A stretch of 64,000 nt of DNA from Atriophallophorus winterbourni (lineage: Eukaryota; Platyhelminthes; Trematoda; Plagiorchiida; Microphallidae). Location of the stretch: the NCBI GenBank assembly GCA_013407085.1, contig JACCGJ010011062.1, positions 1-64,000 of the forward strand, in the 5' to 3' direction. The translations under genes and the position numbers were made by a program. This document shows, in pieces, positions 1 through 12,190 of this stretch (its first letter is position 1; every line of letters starts with the position of its first letter). The notes beneath the pieces are model-generated. The model saw only the letters and a program-made list of their open reading frames with translations, was not told the origin of the DNA and made no database searches.

Positions 1-95
1 TATATTATATTATAATATATTATATTGTATTATATTATAATTCATTATATTATATTATATTATATTATATTATATTATATTATATTTTATATAAT
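1..95. repeat. TATAT/TATTA simple repeat
   Basis: Nearly uninterrupted A/T with imperfect TATAT and TATTATA units at the very edge of the window. It may continue outside. No coding signal. Confidence 0.9.
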
Positions 96-955
96 ATTAT
101 GTTTATTATAATTTGCAATCGTTTTCGCGAATATGTGCTTCATAAACCTATTTTATCGCAACTGAAATTTTGAATGTCTATATGGCAAGACTTTGTGTTA
201 TCTGTAAAACTATTTAAGGACTGTCCAAATTGGTTCATGGAATTGATAAGCCATCGCTCCGATGCAACCCTCATGACACTAATGAAGCTAAATTTACGTA
301 GATCATTCACCATCGTTGCATTTGACGCAGACCACTATTCGGATTCATTCAGTATCGTCGCAATGAATCCCAGCAGTATGTTTCTTGTGTGTCAACTTTA
401 CTCCACTAATTAAATTCGCATTTTTGATTCCAGAAATCGAATTGTCGGAGATAGGAGATATCCGATTGCCACCGACTCGAATAATACGCACCGTGAAAAC
501 AAGAGGTTAGTTCAAGTTTATTTGAAAAAATAACCATTAACTGATCGCTACGTTTTATTATAAGCAGAATAGGTTTACAATCACAAATGCGCATTCCTAA
601 TATTTTAAAGAAAAAAATAATAAGTGTTATATAGAAAAACTTAGGGTGGCAATTAATATTGTTTTTTTTTCATACGCTCAATACGCAATTTACAAACATC
701 ACAAAAACACAGTCAACTAAAATATGAATCACACAGTTACATGAGGCACACTGAGACAGTTTGCACTGGTTTACACTACGATCTGATTTGTCAAAAGATG
801 TGATATTCGGTTCCGTTCCAGTCTCTCTTTATGAAACAACCTAAAAGTCGATTATCATTCAAATTCTGTTGGTATTTTCTATATACTTTTGCTCCTTAAC
901 ATGCTTCAGTCAAAATATCTCTATGCAAATTTTACGGGTCAGTGAAGGCTGGCTG
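96..955. other. No gene recognised
   Basis: AT-rich sequence with only short open frames on either strand. I see no splice-bounded open frame and no recognised repeat. Confidence 0.5.
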
Positions 956-969
956 AGCCTAACATTGAT

Positions 970-1030
970 TGTCTCCCACTGATGACGGCAAACACCCAGA
1001 AAGCTATTGAGGTGTGAAAGTGTGGGAATG
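970..1030 (+). ncRNA. Hammerhead-ribozyme relic, family Z
   Basis: CTGATGA at 979-985 is followed by a CGGC-AAACA stem/loop start and GAAA at 999-1002. The flanks CTCCCAC and GTGTGGGA could pair as stem I. The ACCGGT helix III seen in the other copies has decayed to AGCTAT, so this copy is probably inactive. It matches the family Z copies near 7.85 and 39.5-39.8 kb. Confidence 0.5.
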
Positions 1031-1483
1031 TGAACCCCACACTACCGTTGGGGAAAATTATTTCTTGCAGGTTCGCGATATATTTCATCGTTTATTTCCG
1101 TTGAAATTTATCCGAGATCTTTGTAATGCTTATCTATAAGACACCTCTTGATGTGCATCCTAGTCCAACGTCATTCTCGTTCTTCACGATAGAATTTACA
1201 AAAAAAGTGTAATGCTGCAAATTTTTTTTAAAAAAAGCAAAGTTCAATGGACACATTGTATCGAGCGGGGAGAAGAAACCCGAATTGATTGCGTCAGGAC
1301 ATTTCGTGTCAACACCTAGCAGGCGAACATCTCGCAAATTATCACATTTTTCGGGTCATTGGTTCAACATTGACCACGTTATCCCTCGCGTTGCAAGCAC
1401 GCACATCGATTGTTCCTCAATGGATCCCCGAGTTCAACCTGTCTAACGCAAAACGTGTTCAACCACGAATCCCTCAATACAAG
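1031..1483. other. No gene recognised
   Basis: A plus-strand open frame (1289-1543) runs into the dispersed repeat that starts near 1484. I do not recognise its first part and do not call it a gene. Confidence 0.4.
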
Positions 1484-1870
1484 AGAAGCCGATTGGTGAA
1501 AGCCGTTTGTTACGCACAGGACACGCCTATTTTACATGAGTAAAAGTAACTAACACAACACAGACTCAGCATGTCTGTCCCGGTTGTCACTTCAATCTGA
1601 TTTCTCAATCGATTTCGTTAAAACCGGTACAATGCAATCACTCGCAACGCAGGTCTTGTTCAGCCGATATTGACGAATTGCATAACGACTGCGGCTAACG
1701 TTGTCAAATACTCAAACTTGCAAATGTGTTGTCGCTCGAACCGTTCGAACACAAGCATTTCGAAAGTTCGCAATTGTTGTAGTCGATCTTTTTGGCGCTT
1801 CTTGCTTTTGTGTTGTGTCGGAGGGTAGAGTTCTGCATGCCATTCGAAAGCTCCTGATTAGCCCTCATTG
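1484..1870 (+). repeat. Dispersed repeat X, copy 1
   Basis: Aligns by eye with 24200-24610. Both begin ACAAGAGAAGCCGATT and both later contain TGTC(C/G)CGGTTGTCACTT. The shared plus-strand reading gives a Cys-x-Gly-Cys-His-Phe-x-Leu-Ile peptide in each, although this copy has a stop (TAA at about 1541) before it. The family is unknown. It may be an old coding mobile element or a duplicated host exon. Confidence 0.6.
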
Positions 1871-3817
1871 CTAATGTACTTCACATTTCCACAATATTAG
1901 GGTTTTCATAGATGTAATTTTTGAAGGAAATCAAAAAAGTTACTTTTTGTCCTTTAGTTCACGTTTACAGATATTTAAGCATAATTTAAGACTCAATGTG
2001 CTACAAGTGATATTTGAAAATAGTTTTGGTATTCTGATAGATAAGTAGAATAGAGCTTTGTAATTTGACCATGCACCAAAAGGCCGATTAGTTAGTTAAG
2101 TTCAGTCGAACAAATCCAACGAGAAATTAAGGTCAAAAAATTGAATCAAAAGAAATTTGTGAATAGATCTAATTGGAGATATTTGTTATTATATCTTTAA
2201 AAATTTAATTTACATTAGTTGGATCGCAAAATAAAACGTTGCTTTGCTATTTATATTCCTTCACTGAATTCATTCTAGACTGAACAGGTTGAGCACCACA
2301 AAGGTTTACGTAATGGTTTTACTATAAACGTACTTTCAAGGAGAACATTTGCATAGACAGTTAAGTTTCCCTAAAATAATAAAAAAATAGTAAATTTAAT
2401 AGACATTCCGTTTTTATTTACTCAAAACAGCATCCAATTCTTTTGTATATGCATTTAGTTTCTTGGTTTAAAATGCGCTACAACCGTGATCAAATAAATG
2501 TTTCTGATATGTAACGCCGAAACTTGCAAAACGTAATCTCTTTACTAGGATAAACCTATATATGTTGATCTGAGTTAGATTTGATATGGATTTGTCGATA
2601 TACAAGCACTACCACTCAAGCTTCCAGCATAAACATGCAGCATTAAACTGAACGTGCAATGATCACTCAGTTACAGCGCCTCAACAAGATTACAGTAAAT
2701 ATTTATATTAGACGATATTTTTTATCAACATTAGCTTTTGTGTGATCAACTGTGTCCTATTCAATTCAATTTGATGGTCTAAAAAGCACATAGCTTTACA
2801 AAAACCACAGAATAATATGCGAATTAAAAATAACATGGATGCGGTTTATCACCACTTTCGTTTACCACGAGCCATTCCTGGCATAGAATTTCACCCATTG
2901 GTCAGATTTGTGGCTCCAAACTGTCAAATTTATTGACCTATTCGTATATATGTCCTGGAAGGTTAACACGTTTAGGTCTAGTAAATATTTTCCGGCAGAT
3001 CGAGAGATGGGTGTATTTATCGACACAAATCGTGACTGAAAGCACGTTTAAACTGTATGCCTTGAATTTTCATATTTGGCGATGGGACATTTGAAGCACG
3101 TGTGAAAGTAGTTGTTGAACATTGCATTAAAAACATATCGTATCTTCTTATTTTTCATTATAAAACCCTCACTACCTGTTTCGTGATAGTTGGCCTCATT
3201 AAACGGAGAACAGGAACAACATGCTTCAGCAATATCTTCATAATTTTGTGTTCATAGTATCGATATTTTATTCCGAATTACTGTAACGCTAATGAATTCA
3301 GTACTGTAATTATAATATTAGATATAATTTAAATCTTATATAAATTGGTACCATAAATAATTTTGTAATCAAAAAGTACTTCTAATGCTCCCGTGAATTT
3401 AATCGGTACTGCTTTATCTGACAATGCAAATTTGCTACTCTCCGATTTTTAGGAAATTCTGCGTATTTTTAAGCGACGGATGCTTGCTATATTTATTCGA
3501 TCATCATATTCCGTAAATTGATTCTCTTAATTTTTTCAACTAGTGGAATCACCCAGGTAAGATATTTTCTAGTAATCCCTAGTGCGATATTTTAAATCAG
3601 TTCAAAGTTTATCAAGCAAATGAAGATTTTTAGTTTTTATAGGAATCGGTTGATATGCCCTCTTTCAGACCTCAATCATATTTTCAATCGATTGCGATTG
3701 AACTCAATAACCCATCGCTCACGGCGATAGGCAGTGCACAGACGATCGACGACCGTTGTACTCTGACTACATAATCTATGATTAGTATGCGATGCTTTCA
3801 TTCTTATAAATTGTCAG
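1871..3817. other. No gene recognised
   Basis: About 1.9 kb of AT-rich DNA with stops in every frame at short intervals. No repeat family or exon recognised. Confidence 0.5.
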
Positions 3818-4332
3818 TCAGTCAGTCATCCTCGTGCCGGGTGGCACATGAGGCGAAGAAAACTCCACGCCAGTGGTTCCGGTCTGCCGCTGCTTCCGTT
3901 GCCGTCTGCACCGCGAATCCTTATGCATGTAGTTCGCGTTCCAACGTTCTGCGCCAAGTTTCCTTGGGCCGTCCCCTTTTTCGTTCACCTTGCGGAAGCC
4001 AGTGAATGGCTACCTTCGTATGCGAACTGGGATCCATCCTGCAGACATGACCGAACCATCTCCACCGTCGTCTTTTGACTACGGTAGATACCACCTCCAG
4101 ACCAGTTTTTCTCAGGAGCTCTTTATTCGAAATGGTGTGTGGCCAAAAAATCCGTAGAATCCTTCTCAAGCACATAGTTTTAAACACGTTTATTCTGCGC
4201 TCAATGGCAGTGGTCGTCTTTCAGCATTCCGATGCATACAGAAACACACTCAGAACGTTGCTCTTGAAGAGTCTGATCTTCGTATTAATGCTAAGAGCGG
4301 AGGATTTCCAAATGGAGTTTAGCATCGAATGA
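3818..4332 (-). mobile_element. RTE/SR2-like LINE, 5'-truncated 3' end
   Basis: Reading the minus strand from 4332 downward gives the C-terminal end of an RTE-clade LINE protein. Seen in order are the finger/thumb block (LYASEC), RRILRIFWPHTISN, KRRRWRWFGHVCRMD and GERKRGRPKETWRR, which are characteristic of RTE C-termini. An in-frame TGA (4223-4221) replaces the Trp expected after SEC, so the copy is dead. The element ends in a short (TGAC)n tail (GTCA repeats at 3818-3835 on the plus strand), typical of RTE 3' ends. The endonuclease and most of the RT are missing. The same 3' end recurs at 43.9 kb. Confidence 0.88.
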
Positions 4333-4511
4333 ATGTCAGGTTGTTAATTTAGTTAATACCATGTACATTTGAAATTATGCCATTGAACACCTTGCTTCGT
4401 GGTTTTGTTTTGTCCGTAAAACTTTACTACTTTACTACTTTCTACTGCCTATCCTACGTCATCCTGCGCACTTTGTTAAACTGATTTCCTTTTGCAGCAT
4501 AAAATGGCTAA

Positions 4512-4841
4512 GTATGCGTGTTCCGAACCACTCAAACCAAGGCAGAAGACGGATCAGCTAGATTTACTGCACGCGACAGGGATAACATATATGTAGAAAA
4601 TATAAATGAATTTTGTGTGCGACTTCAAAAAATTAATGTCATCATTGGGTTTACAGTAAAAAAACTATTCTTTGAAATTCCTACCTTGTCAGAGGAGAGA
4701 ATCCAAATCTTTAAATCCCAAAAATGTGCTGAAATTGTATTTGCTGATCTGCGTGTTGAACATAACAAAGCATTTTGTCGTATTCTTAATTTATCTACAA
4801 TCAAATGCATAGATGAACCAGACCAGAGAGAAAACTTGCAA
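4512..4841 (+). CDS. Candidate exon, unknown protein
   Basis: An open frame of about 108 codons between an in-frame TAA (4509-4511) and a plausible donor CAA|GTATCT at 4841/4842. The upstream polypyrimidine acceptor TTCCTTTTGCAG (ending near 4497) is in a conflicting frame because of that TAA. If this is an exon it must start at the weaker CTAAG|TATG site. The translation is mixed polar and hydrophobic, with no repeat-element motif. I do not recognise the family. It could be a chance frame. It is listed because two better-bounded exons follow on the same strand. Confidence 0.25.
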
Positions 4842-5176
4842 GTATCTAGATGTCATCATATCAGACACTTTCTATTTATCAGATTTAGTAGTCATAATTG
4901 TTACGATTTTTCTTTTCTGTTCTCTCGGTGTAAAGTCTAAGTTATTTTATCAATTCACATTCTGTTTCAAATTACCTTCTATTTCCTACTGTTCACCTGC
5001 TGTTTTCCATACACTACTTTGCATCGACAACCATCTGCTGCATAAAGATCTGCTTATAATTTTTGCTTTCTCAAAGCACACCATACTTCGTTACTGAACG
5101 TATTCATAACAGGGGTCACTTATCCATTTTATCCCATTTACGTCAAGATACATTTATCAACCGCGCTGCATATTAG

Positions 5177-5266
5177 ACAATGATGGCCGAACTCAAGTCG
5201 TCCATGATATGTGTACAATTTCTGCGAACATTCATGTGGAATTTACAAAGACTTTTGTATTATTAC
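5177..5266 (+). CDS. Candidate phase 1-1 exon, unknown protein
   Basis: Ninety nucleotides open between a TATTAG acceptor (5171-5176) and a donor C|GTGGCT. It encodes 29 complete codons (NDGRTQVVHDMCTISANI and so on), entering and leaving in phase 1. The next candidate exon (5475-5626) enters in phase 1, so the two join in frame. The protein family is not recognised. The fit of phases is suggestive only. Confidence 0.3.
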
Positions 5267-5474
5267 GTGGCTGAAATTTCAAAACACTTTTCGAATAACG
5301 CATGGATTGGTTTGCCTATGCGATATTTTCGAACCGACCGATTAATGGCATGTCAAGCATTTAAAACTCTACTATAATTAATCAGAATTCTACATTTAAT
5401 TATTGAAAAGTATTTGCTTCATTCTCCTCCTAACTTTAGAAAAAATATTTTTGTCGTTTCATTAATCTTTCCAG

Positions 5475-5626
5475 TTTTTCGTGGAAACAATTTCAAGTCG
5501 GAAACACTTCGAGTGAATCGAAAAATTCTTCTTGATTCTATTCCAATTGACACTCGTATGTATCTCTCGGTAGCCCGTGTTGAAAAAGGAAAGAAAATCT
5601 CAATCACCCTCCTGCAAATAGGAGAA
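5475..5626 (+). CDS. Candidate internal exon, unknown protein
   Basis: This has the best splice signals among the plus-strand candidates: a pyrimidine-rich acceptor AATCTTTCCAG ending at 5474 and a consensus donor GAA|GTGAGT at 5626/5627. The 152-nt exon is open, entering in phase 1 and leaving in phase 0. Its translation (about 50 residues, containing RVNRKILLDSIPIDTRMYLS) looks like folded protein and not low complexity. I do not recognise it. It may belong with 5177-5266 upstream and 6947-7204 downstream. Confidence 0.4.
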
Positions 5627-6946
5627 GTGAGTGAAATTGTATCAGAAATGAAATATCCAAGGGAAGATTTTGATAATTTTCAAAATAGCACAAGATTAGA
5701 GCGTAGGATTTGCCTATAGGTAGTTCACATTATGCTGTACAATAATTGTTCGAGAAAATGGATAAAGTGATTCGATAAACATTAAACATTAATCATTAAA
5801 CGTGTATTGTTGGACGTCTGGTTATAATTCAACTTGCCTGAGAATAACGAACAAATGAAGAAATTTTCGGAGATTATTAGTACTTTATTAATGTCGTTGA
5901 TGTTACACCTCTGCATAAAATACGTTGTCATCTAATTTTGTTTACTGGATGTCCTGCTTCATATATATGTGTCGCTTAATACGACATGTTTTATAAATGC
6001 ATTTATTCAGAATGTTTTGATATGTACTTTGGCGGTGGAGATAAACGCGATATATGAGCTCGATTTTGAATTGAACATCATTTACTTTCCACGTTATTAC
6101 TATCAAAGATTCACAAGACTTGGTACAGAAAAGTAGGGTGACATTGTGGATTTTGTAAATCTTTTTACCAAACGCTATCCCCAAAATTGATAATTTATTT
6201 TATTATTAATTTGTTATATTTAATATCAGGAAATCCAAGCTGGTGGGTGGATCCGTGTCATGGATGTTTTCTCGTGTGATTCTAAGGTGCTTTTGGTGCA
6301 ACAACTTAGGCATCACGAATAAATGTCCTGGATAACACCCTCCAGCAACTTTGTAATCATCATATTCTATCTGCAAGAACCGATGGGAATAAAAACTCGG
6401 CCCAATATAGCGATTGAAAAACTTGAATAGCTATTGTAAGGTATCATAGTTATCTCTAGACACTCGACTTAAAATTGCATTTCCTGTGTTATCGTCTAGT
6501 AGGCTGATCATGAAAGTTTCGATGACAATCTATGTATTAATAACCAAATCGTCCTCCGCGTTTCACGTCCACTGCTCGATCTACAAACAAATGCACCTAC
6601 AAGTTGAACCCTCCTAACGGTAATCACGTTTACACAAGAATTACATCGCAGAAGAGCGCAACAATTGGCCGATGCGTTTATTAGGAACTTGATATGATGT
6701 AAAATACAAGCTTATCTTTTAAAAGCACATCTTGTTACTATCCTAATACAATCCACCTGCTTGTTTTGCATTCAACTTTGATCTGTTTTTTAAGTTAAAT
6801 TCCTACCGACCGTCTCCAATCAAGCTCGCGCCTCACCAGGTTTTCTATGCTATCATGCTATAGCATGATGTCCCGCACATCATCTGTGAGTTTATTGTTG
6901 ACATTATTCGCCAATTTACTTTAAGATTCTACAATTCGGACGGTAG
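5627..6946. other. No gene recognised (possible intron)
   Basis: AT-rich with short frames only. It would be an intron if the flanking plus-strand exons are real. Confidence 0.3.
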
Positions 6947-7204
6947 TTGCGCTCAGTCACCGAGATTGTAGGGCTTCATCTCAGTTATATCATATACTGG
7001 TCTTCCACAAATGCAGCGTTGCTTTTGCTAAAAGGATTCTGTGATTTTGGATTCAGCAAGGTAAAACCTTGGTTGATGAATGAATACAACATCGAACAAT
7101 ACCTCGATAAAATTCGGAAAACTGCCGTTTACAAGGTCAAAATTATGTTGGCTTACTTTATGGCATCAGCAACGCAAGAAAGAATTGAATCTTCATCGTT
7201 GTGA
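6947..7204 (+). CDS. Candidate terminal exon, unknown protein
   Basis: An 85-codon open frame starts right after a CGGTAG site and ends with TGA at 7202-7204. It has a hydrophobic stretch (LSYIIYWSSTNAALLLLKGF) followed by a charged helix-like segment (NEYNIEQYLDKIRK). Phase 0 entry fits the phase 0 exit of 5475-5626. The acceptor lacks a good pyrimidine tract, so the model is weak. No family recognised. Confidence 0.28.
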   Translation: MRSVTEIVGLHLSYIIYWSSTNAALLLLKGFCDFGFSKVKPWLMNEYNIEQYLDKIRKTAVYKVKIMLAYFMASATQERIESSSL

Positions 7205-7832
7205 GACTTTTTACCCAGATCTTATTTCTTAATTTGTATGCAGTCTCTTTTACACATTGCAGGAACATTAAATTTGCACGAAGAATGCCGCAGATGGACA
7301 TCAGTTCCGCATATTTTCGCGACATCACAATATTCGAAACGCAAGCATAACTGATTTATTTTTGCAAATTGATGGTTCAAAGCCATGTCTTGTATTATTC
7401 ATTCAAATAGGATTTTTGATTATTTGATTTTGCATGGCAGGGAAAGGCCACCCTTGACGAAAATAATTTATTCAGAGATTGTGTCAACTAAAATGCATCC
7501 TGATCGCTTAAGCGTTTGGTGTGCGAAAGCTTTACGCACCTTTTGGGGTTTTTGAATCCACAAGTATGTGTTCTTACGCTGATGCAGAGTATTTTCATTT
7601 TCTGAGATTTCTAAAATTATTCAGGTTCACTTTAGGCCAAACACTTCACAGAATGTTTTGATCATATTTTAAACGCCAACAAATTTTCTAACACTAACAA
7701 AGTTTTTAACACTTTGGATTTTGTATATATTTACTTGCCCACATTGCCATGCAGGTGATGATTACCATTTAGACTCAAAATTGTTATAGTAAATATATTA
7801 TTGCTTGTAATATGCAGCTCATATCACGCCAC
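7205..7832. other. No gene recognised
   Basis: No open frame of note and no recognised repeat. Confidence 0.4.
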
Positions 7833-7837
7833 ACCTA

Positions 7838-7882
7838 AACATCACAACCGGTTTCTGGCTGTGTGCCGTCATCAGCTGGAAA
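7838..7882 (-). ncRNA. Hammerhead-ribozyme motif, family Z
   Basis: Minus strand: CTGATGA (7875-7869), stem II GGC-ACACA-GCC, GAAA (7855-7852), palindromic helix III ACCGGT, then H17 = T (7846). The core residues are intact. Stem I is poor (CCAG against GTGATG), so this single copy is probably weak or inactive. Confidence 0.6.
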
Positions 7883-9930
7883 TTGCTTTCAGTTTGCTTG
7901 TAGCTGGATAGTTTGACATTAGTCACATTCGTTGTTCATGTTTCCGTTTATTAATGCGTGAGCTTGATGCCGAATACTGAAAACGATATCATTTCGTTCT
8001 AATTATGTATTATGCTTTAACCAACGTGAAATTTAGCCAACAGTTTTAATAAACGATCTGTTTCTGATTCGAAGTCAATTTAAGAATTCTAGTACTAATA
8101 ATACAATACAATCAAAGACGATGTATCACAGAATTCTCAATAGAGTTATTTGTGTATATGTATATAAATAGAGAATAACCGACAATATGTTATGAATTCA
8201 TGGAAGTAAAAGGATTTCAATTCAACAGATACCATCGGATATTAAATATTCGTACAGACCGTGGGAAGATGAAAATTCTCGTTTTATTTTTTATGCAATG
8301 TCACGCATGGCCATTAGTAATATGCGATGTAAATTATGGTTAATTTTCCGTCATCTCTTTTTGAAACACATATGTATAAATTCTAAATAAAACTCATGAA
8401 ATTAAGTTTTCACGACAGCTTGATGGAGCAAGTTCTAAAAAATTCAGACACGTTCAGAATTATTATAGCCACAAAAGTTAACGCGTGAAATGGAAAAATT
8501 CACTTTGTCCAATACAAGAAACGATTTTCGAGTATGAGTACGTGGTAGTATATTAAAAACCTGTATTTGAATGTCCTTTACATCGTGCTATTTTGGATGC
8601 TAGGAATAAATCCATGGTTTTTCACCGAGGCCAATTCACCTAGTTCCAACATTAAATACACCGCACCCTAGAATGTTCACTTTCACTCATTAATTTAATT
8701 CCACATGTTGATTGGAAATACCGTGTGGTAATCATGCCGATCACCTATAAAATGCAATGCTAGAGGTAACATCAAGCATCAGGGTAAACAGTGTAGACCG
8801 AAAATGCTTCAACGGTCAAAGCATGAGAATGTGAGAAATAAATTTGAGGAACGATCCCACATACCATTGAGCATGCAGCTGTATTTATTATTGAAATTCA
8901 TATTACCGAATTAAAGATACAGTCCAATCAGAAGAGTAGTCCATCAGGCTGCTAAACAAATTAAGCGTTCCGGATTGAGAGACACTAGTATGTACTGAAA
9001 ACATTTAGTAAGCCCTACTTTGAATAAGTGACCGTTCCTTAATGAACATGCATGTGATGCCAAACAACTAAGCAACCAAACAATTCTCGTACCACATATT
9101 AATCTACGATCTCCAATTATCTGTCTCGGAATGTGCACTTACAGAGTTTGCTTGATTGTATCTTGCTTCGGAATTAAATTCTTGTGTTCGTAATGTATCT
9201 TTACAACAAAATTGAAGAAAACACCACTTTATATATTGCATGAATGCGACCAAGTACAGTTTGCATAACAAAGAAAGGTTTATCCCGAATTTGGGAGACT
9301 CAAACCGATCATTAGAATATTGAATAAGAAGAGCGTGTCAGAAGTTCATTTACTGCGACTTACGCAAAATAAAACATAGTTATGATGTATACATATGTGT
9401 TGTGTCCGAGCGCATAGTGCATTAGAAAAGATTGTGATAAATTTTCAACTTTAACCAATAGTGTTTGAGAGAACAGTGATCATTCACATGAAAATTACTT
9501 AATATTGAATGGATTTCACTAAGGGACTTGATGAATGTGTTGCTAAGCATGCTTGCTGCATTGATATGTCAAAACATTTCGAGACAGAAAATCATATAAC
9601 ATCTTCAAATATGAAAAGGAACGAAATAAATGGTGATTTGGATGGAAAATATAGTTTACTTCAAATCCCATATAAGTTTGCTTTGAGAGCGCTCTGTCAG
9701 GAAGTGTATTTGCTACATGTAGCACATTTCATGTCCCGATGTGCGGATCTTTTTTCTTCATGGTTTTAAACAAAAGACATGGAAGATGGATCTTAATTCG
9801 GATCGCTTAGAATTTCAATTTTGAAATGAAATTAAACAACGAAATACTCTCAAAAATATTGCGCATATTACATATAACAACATTTGTAGAATGGTTGTGA
9901 ACTAAAATGTGGATTTAAAAGCAGCAAACG
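7883..9930. other. No gene recognised
   Basis: AT-rich. An ATG-initiated plus-strand frame of 86 codons (9509-9769) is present, but I see no family match or clear splice site, so I do not call it. Confidence 0.4.
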
Positions 9931-10062
9931 CGATTTGTTTACCATTCTTTAACTGTTTCAAGTGCATATGAATCCTGATCTTACTGTCAATACCTGATGA
10001 GCTCAAAAAGCACGAAACCGGTTGTGGTTTGTTTGAAATGGAAATGCAAGCAAATTAACATT
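9931..10062 (+). mobile_element. Ribozyme repeat family Y, copy at 10.0 kb
   Basis: Resembles 30296-30425 along its length (TGTTTACC..TTTCAAG.GCAT.TGAATCCTGATCTTA, in short matching blocks) and contains a hammerhead core at 9987-10030. This is the 3' portion of the family Y unit; the 5' portion is absent or too diverged to see. Confidence 0.6.
9987..10030 (+). ncRNA. Hammerhead-ribozyme motif, family Y
   Basis: CTGATGA (9994-10000), closing pair G/C of stem II, GAAA (10014-10017), palindromic ACCGGT (10017-10022), H17 = T (10023), then GTGG, which can pair partly with the preceding ATAC. The internal stem II pairs are damaged (GCTC against GCAC). Predicted cleavage would follow 10023. Confidence 0.6.
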
Positions 10063-11040
10063 TTTGGTCAAGATATAACTTTCGTTTTTGAGACTACTCA
10101 TCAGTAAAAGTGATATCATCATTTTCAATTTGCAGCAGAAAATCCATTGATATTAAGAGCATATCACCAAAGAAAAGGCGAACAAGTTTTCATCATATCT
10201 TCAGTTAAACTTATTTGAATTAACGCAACAAATTTAAATTCCGATGGGTTACAGCCTTTGCTACGAACAAACCTTAGGTGGAATAAATTATATGATTTAT
10301 CCCCGAATATTGATTTGTGAAAAGCTTAAAACAGTGAAATCTTAAGCACAGTTTGAACGCTATATGGAGGCCTATGAATCCTACACGAAACTGAGAGGGA
10401 GTCAGTTATCGATCTATTTGCAACGTGCTCAGAAGTATGTCAGATGTGACAAATAATTGAAAAGCTCAGTGATTAATATAAACTGGATTTTCTTCTGCAG
10501 AAGTCATACATGGGATATAGTTTTTTTACATCAGAAAACTTATTTGTATATCTGATTAGATTTTGCCTGGAAAAATCATATTCCTCACATTTTGTTTCAA
10601 ATAAGTATCCAAATAAATGAAGAATAATCTTTCTCACGAAATATCGCAGCAAGTTGCACTAATACCATCACGATCACCTAATTTGTAAAATCGTACAAAT
10701 TTGTTTGAAAATTGGTGATACACAGTGACTTGAACGAGTTTTCTAATATACGCATGATTTGCCGCAGCATCGTGAATTTTCACTTAGTTTTGTCAGCCCA
10801 TTTCGTTCACCTTTGTAGTCATCAGCAAAGGTTAGACAATGGTATGAGAAAGCATAATTACAGAATAACATTTAAAAATATGAAAAAATCAGCCTAATGC
10901 TAATTCTGGAAAACTTAAACAATATACTTTAATTTTACGAAAGAAAGGTTTCGTGGAAACTATACGTGTCGTATTGCGGGTGTGTGAAGTGCATAGGTGA
11001 TGAGCGTTAGACATGAGACTACGGATGATAAGCTGAACAC
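10063..11040. other. No gene recognised
   Basis: AT-rich and frame-poor. A second CTGATGAG on the minus strand near 10094 lacks the rest of a hammerhead and was not called. Confidence 0.4.
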
Positions 11041-12190
11041 TGCATTCCGGCGCAACACAATGGCAGGAAGCAGAGAAAATGCCGAGGATAATCGCGACAA
11101 TATTTTCAGTCGCTATCGAAATATATGCAATTTATCAAGGGTGGTCAAACGAGCCCGGCGTGGTGAGAGCTAGATTCGTACCGGTTGACATGAAATCGAT
11201 TGACAAGTTAGATCGATTTGACAACCAGGACAGAAAAGTGGTGAAGACAAGTGGTGTTCCGCAGGGCTCGGTGCTTGGACCGAATTTTCTAATCTTGGTG
11301 TGTATGACCGACATAGTAGAGGATATTTGATGTAACTTGACACTGTTTGCCGATTATATTAAAATATGGAAACGTGTTACGTCTGTTAATGAATGTATGG
11401 CATTATAACGGGACATGTGCATGGGATTTCGTTGGGCCCACACAAATAAGTTACCATTTAACCCAGCGAAATGTAAAAGTCTGGGGCTTAGAAAGTCTTT
11501 GCACCAAACTTACCAGCTTGGCACGCAAGATCCAGTCATACCACCGCAGGAAAAGATCTCGGTATTTGGATGTCGTTTAACCTTAGGTTTGGACATCATT
11601 GCCGGACAGTCTACAATTGAGTCTGCCACACCTGGAGTCTTCTAAAATGGATATTCAGGATTTTCACGCCCGAAACCTTACCACAGTTAATTATTACGTA
11701 TGTAAGTCCTGATATGGGATATTACTTTCAGTCTGGACACCATAGCTGAGGAACGATATCGAACTACTTGACAGGATTTATCATCGTAAGACAAAGTAGG
11801 TCTCCGGTTAAAGAAATTTTACTTTTAAAGAGCGATAGTTAAAACTAAATCTACACGATTTTACCCAACGACGGAAATGGAGTAACCTCCTGTTAACATT
11901 GAGAACCATCCCCTTAAACACTTGCTAAAGCACAATGGCTTTACTCGAACACGAAACATCCAAAGGCTTTAGACATTCCTCAATCTCGATTGGATATTCG
12001 TCGAAATTTTTTTTCTGTAAAAATTTGTCTTACTTGGAACTTTTTGCCTGAATAAATTACACGCTCGGAATCTGTGCGTTTGCTTCTAAACTGGATGAGT
12101 ATATGACGAACGACGCAGTATCTGTCTGCCCCCATTGATTTTTGACAGAATTTCTATTGTTACTCCATATACCTTCTCATTCTAGGGTTA
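11040..12190 (+). mobile_element. CR1/Jockey-like LINE fragment, RT and C-terminus
   Basis: Plus-strand non-LTR reverse transcriptase remnant. The TSGVPQGSVLGPNF block at about 11250-11290 is the RT domain 4 motif. An in-frame stop follows it. The catalytic box reads FADY (11346-11357) where FADD is expected, so the second catalytic Asp is lost. Weak thumb and post-RT similarity continues to about 12190 with several frame breaks. The endonuclease and N-terminal RT are not visible. Confidence 0.8.

Noticed and set aside
3778..4078. Plus-strand frames with Ser/Arg-rich peptides, also at 43957-44166
   Set aside because: Antisense shadows of the RTE C-terminus on the minus strand.
9509..9769. 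ATG-initiated 86-codon frame that could be a first exon
   Set aside because: No donor in a convincing place, no family match, and length is not exceptional for chance.
10080..10100. A further CTGATGAG on the minus strand beside the 10.0 kb ribozyme copy
   Set aside because: No stem II, no properly spaced GAAA and no ACCGGT helix III; chance match.
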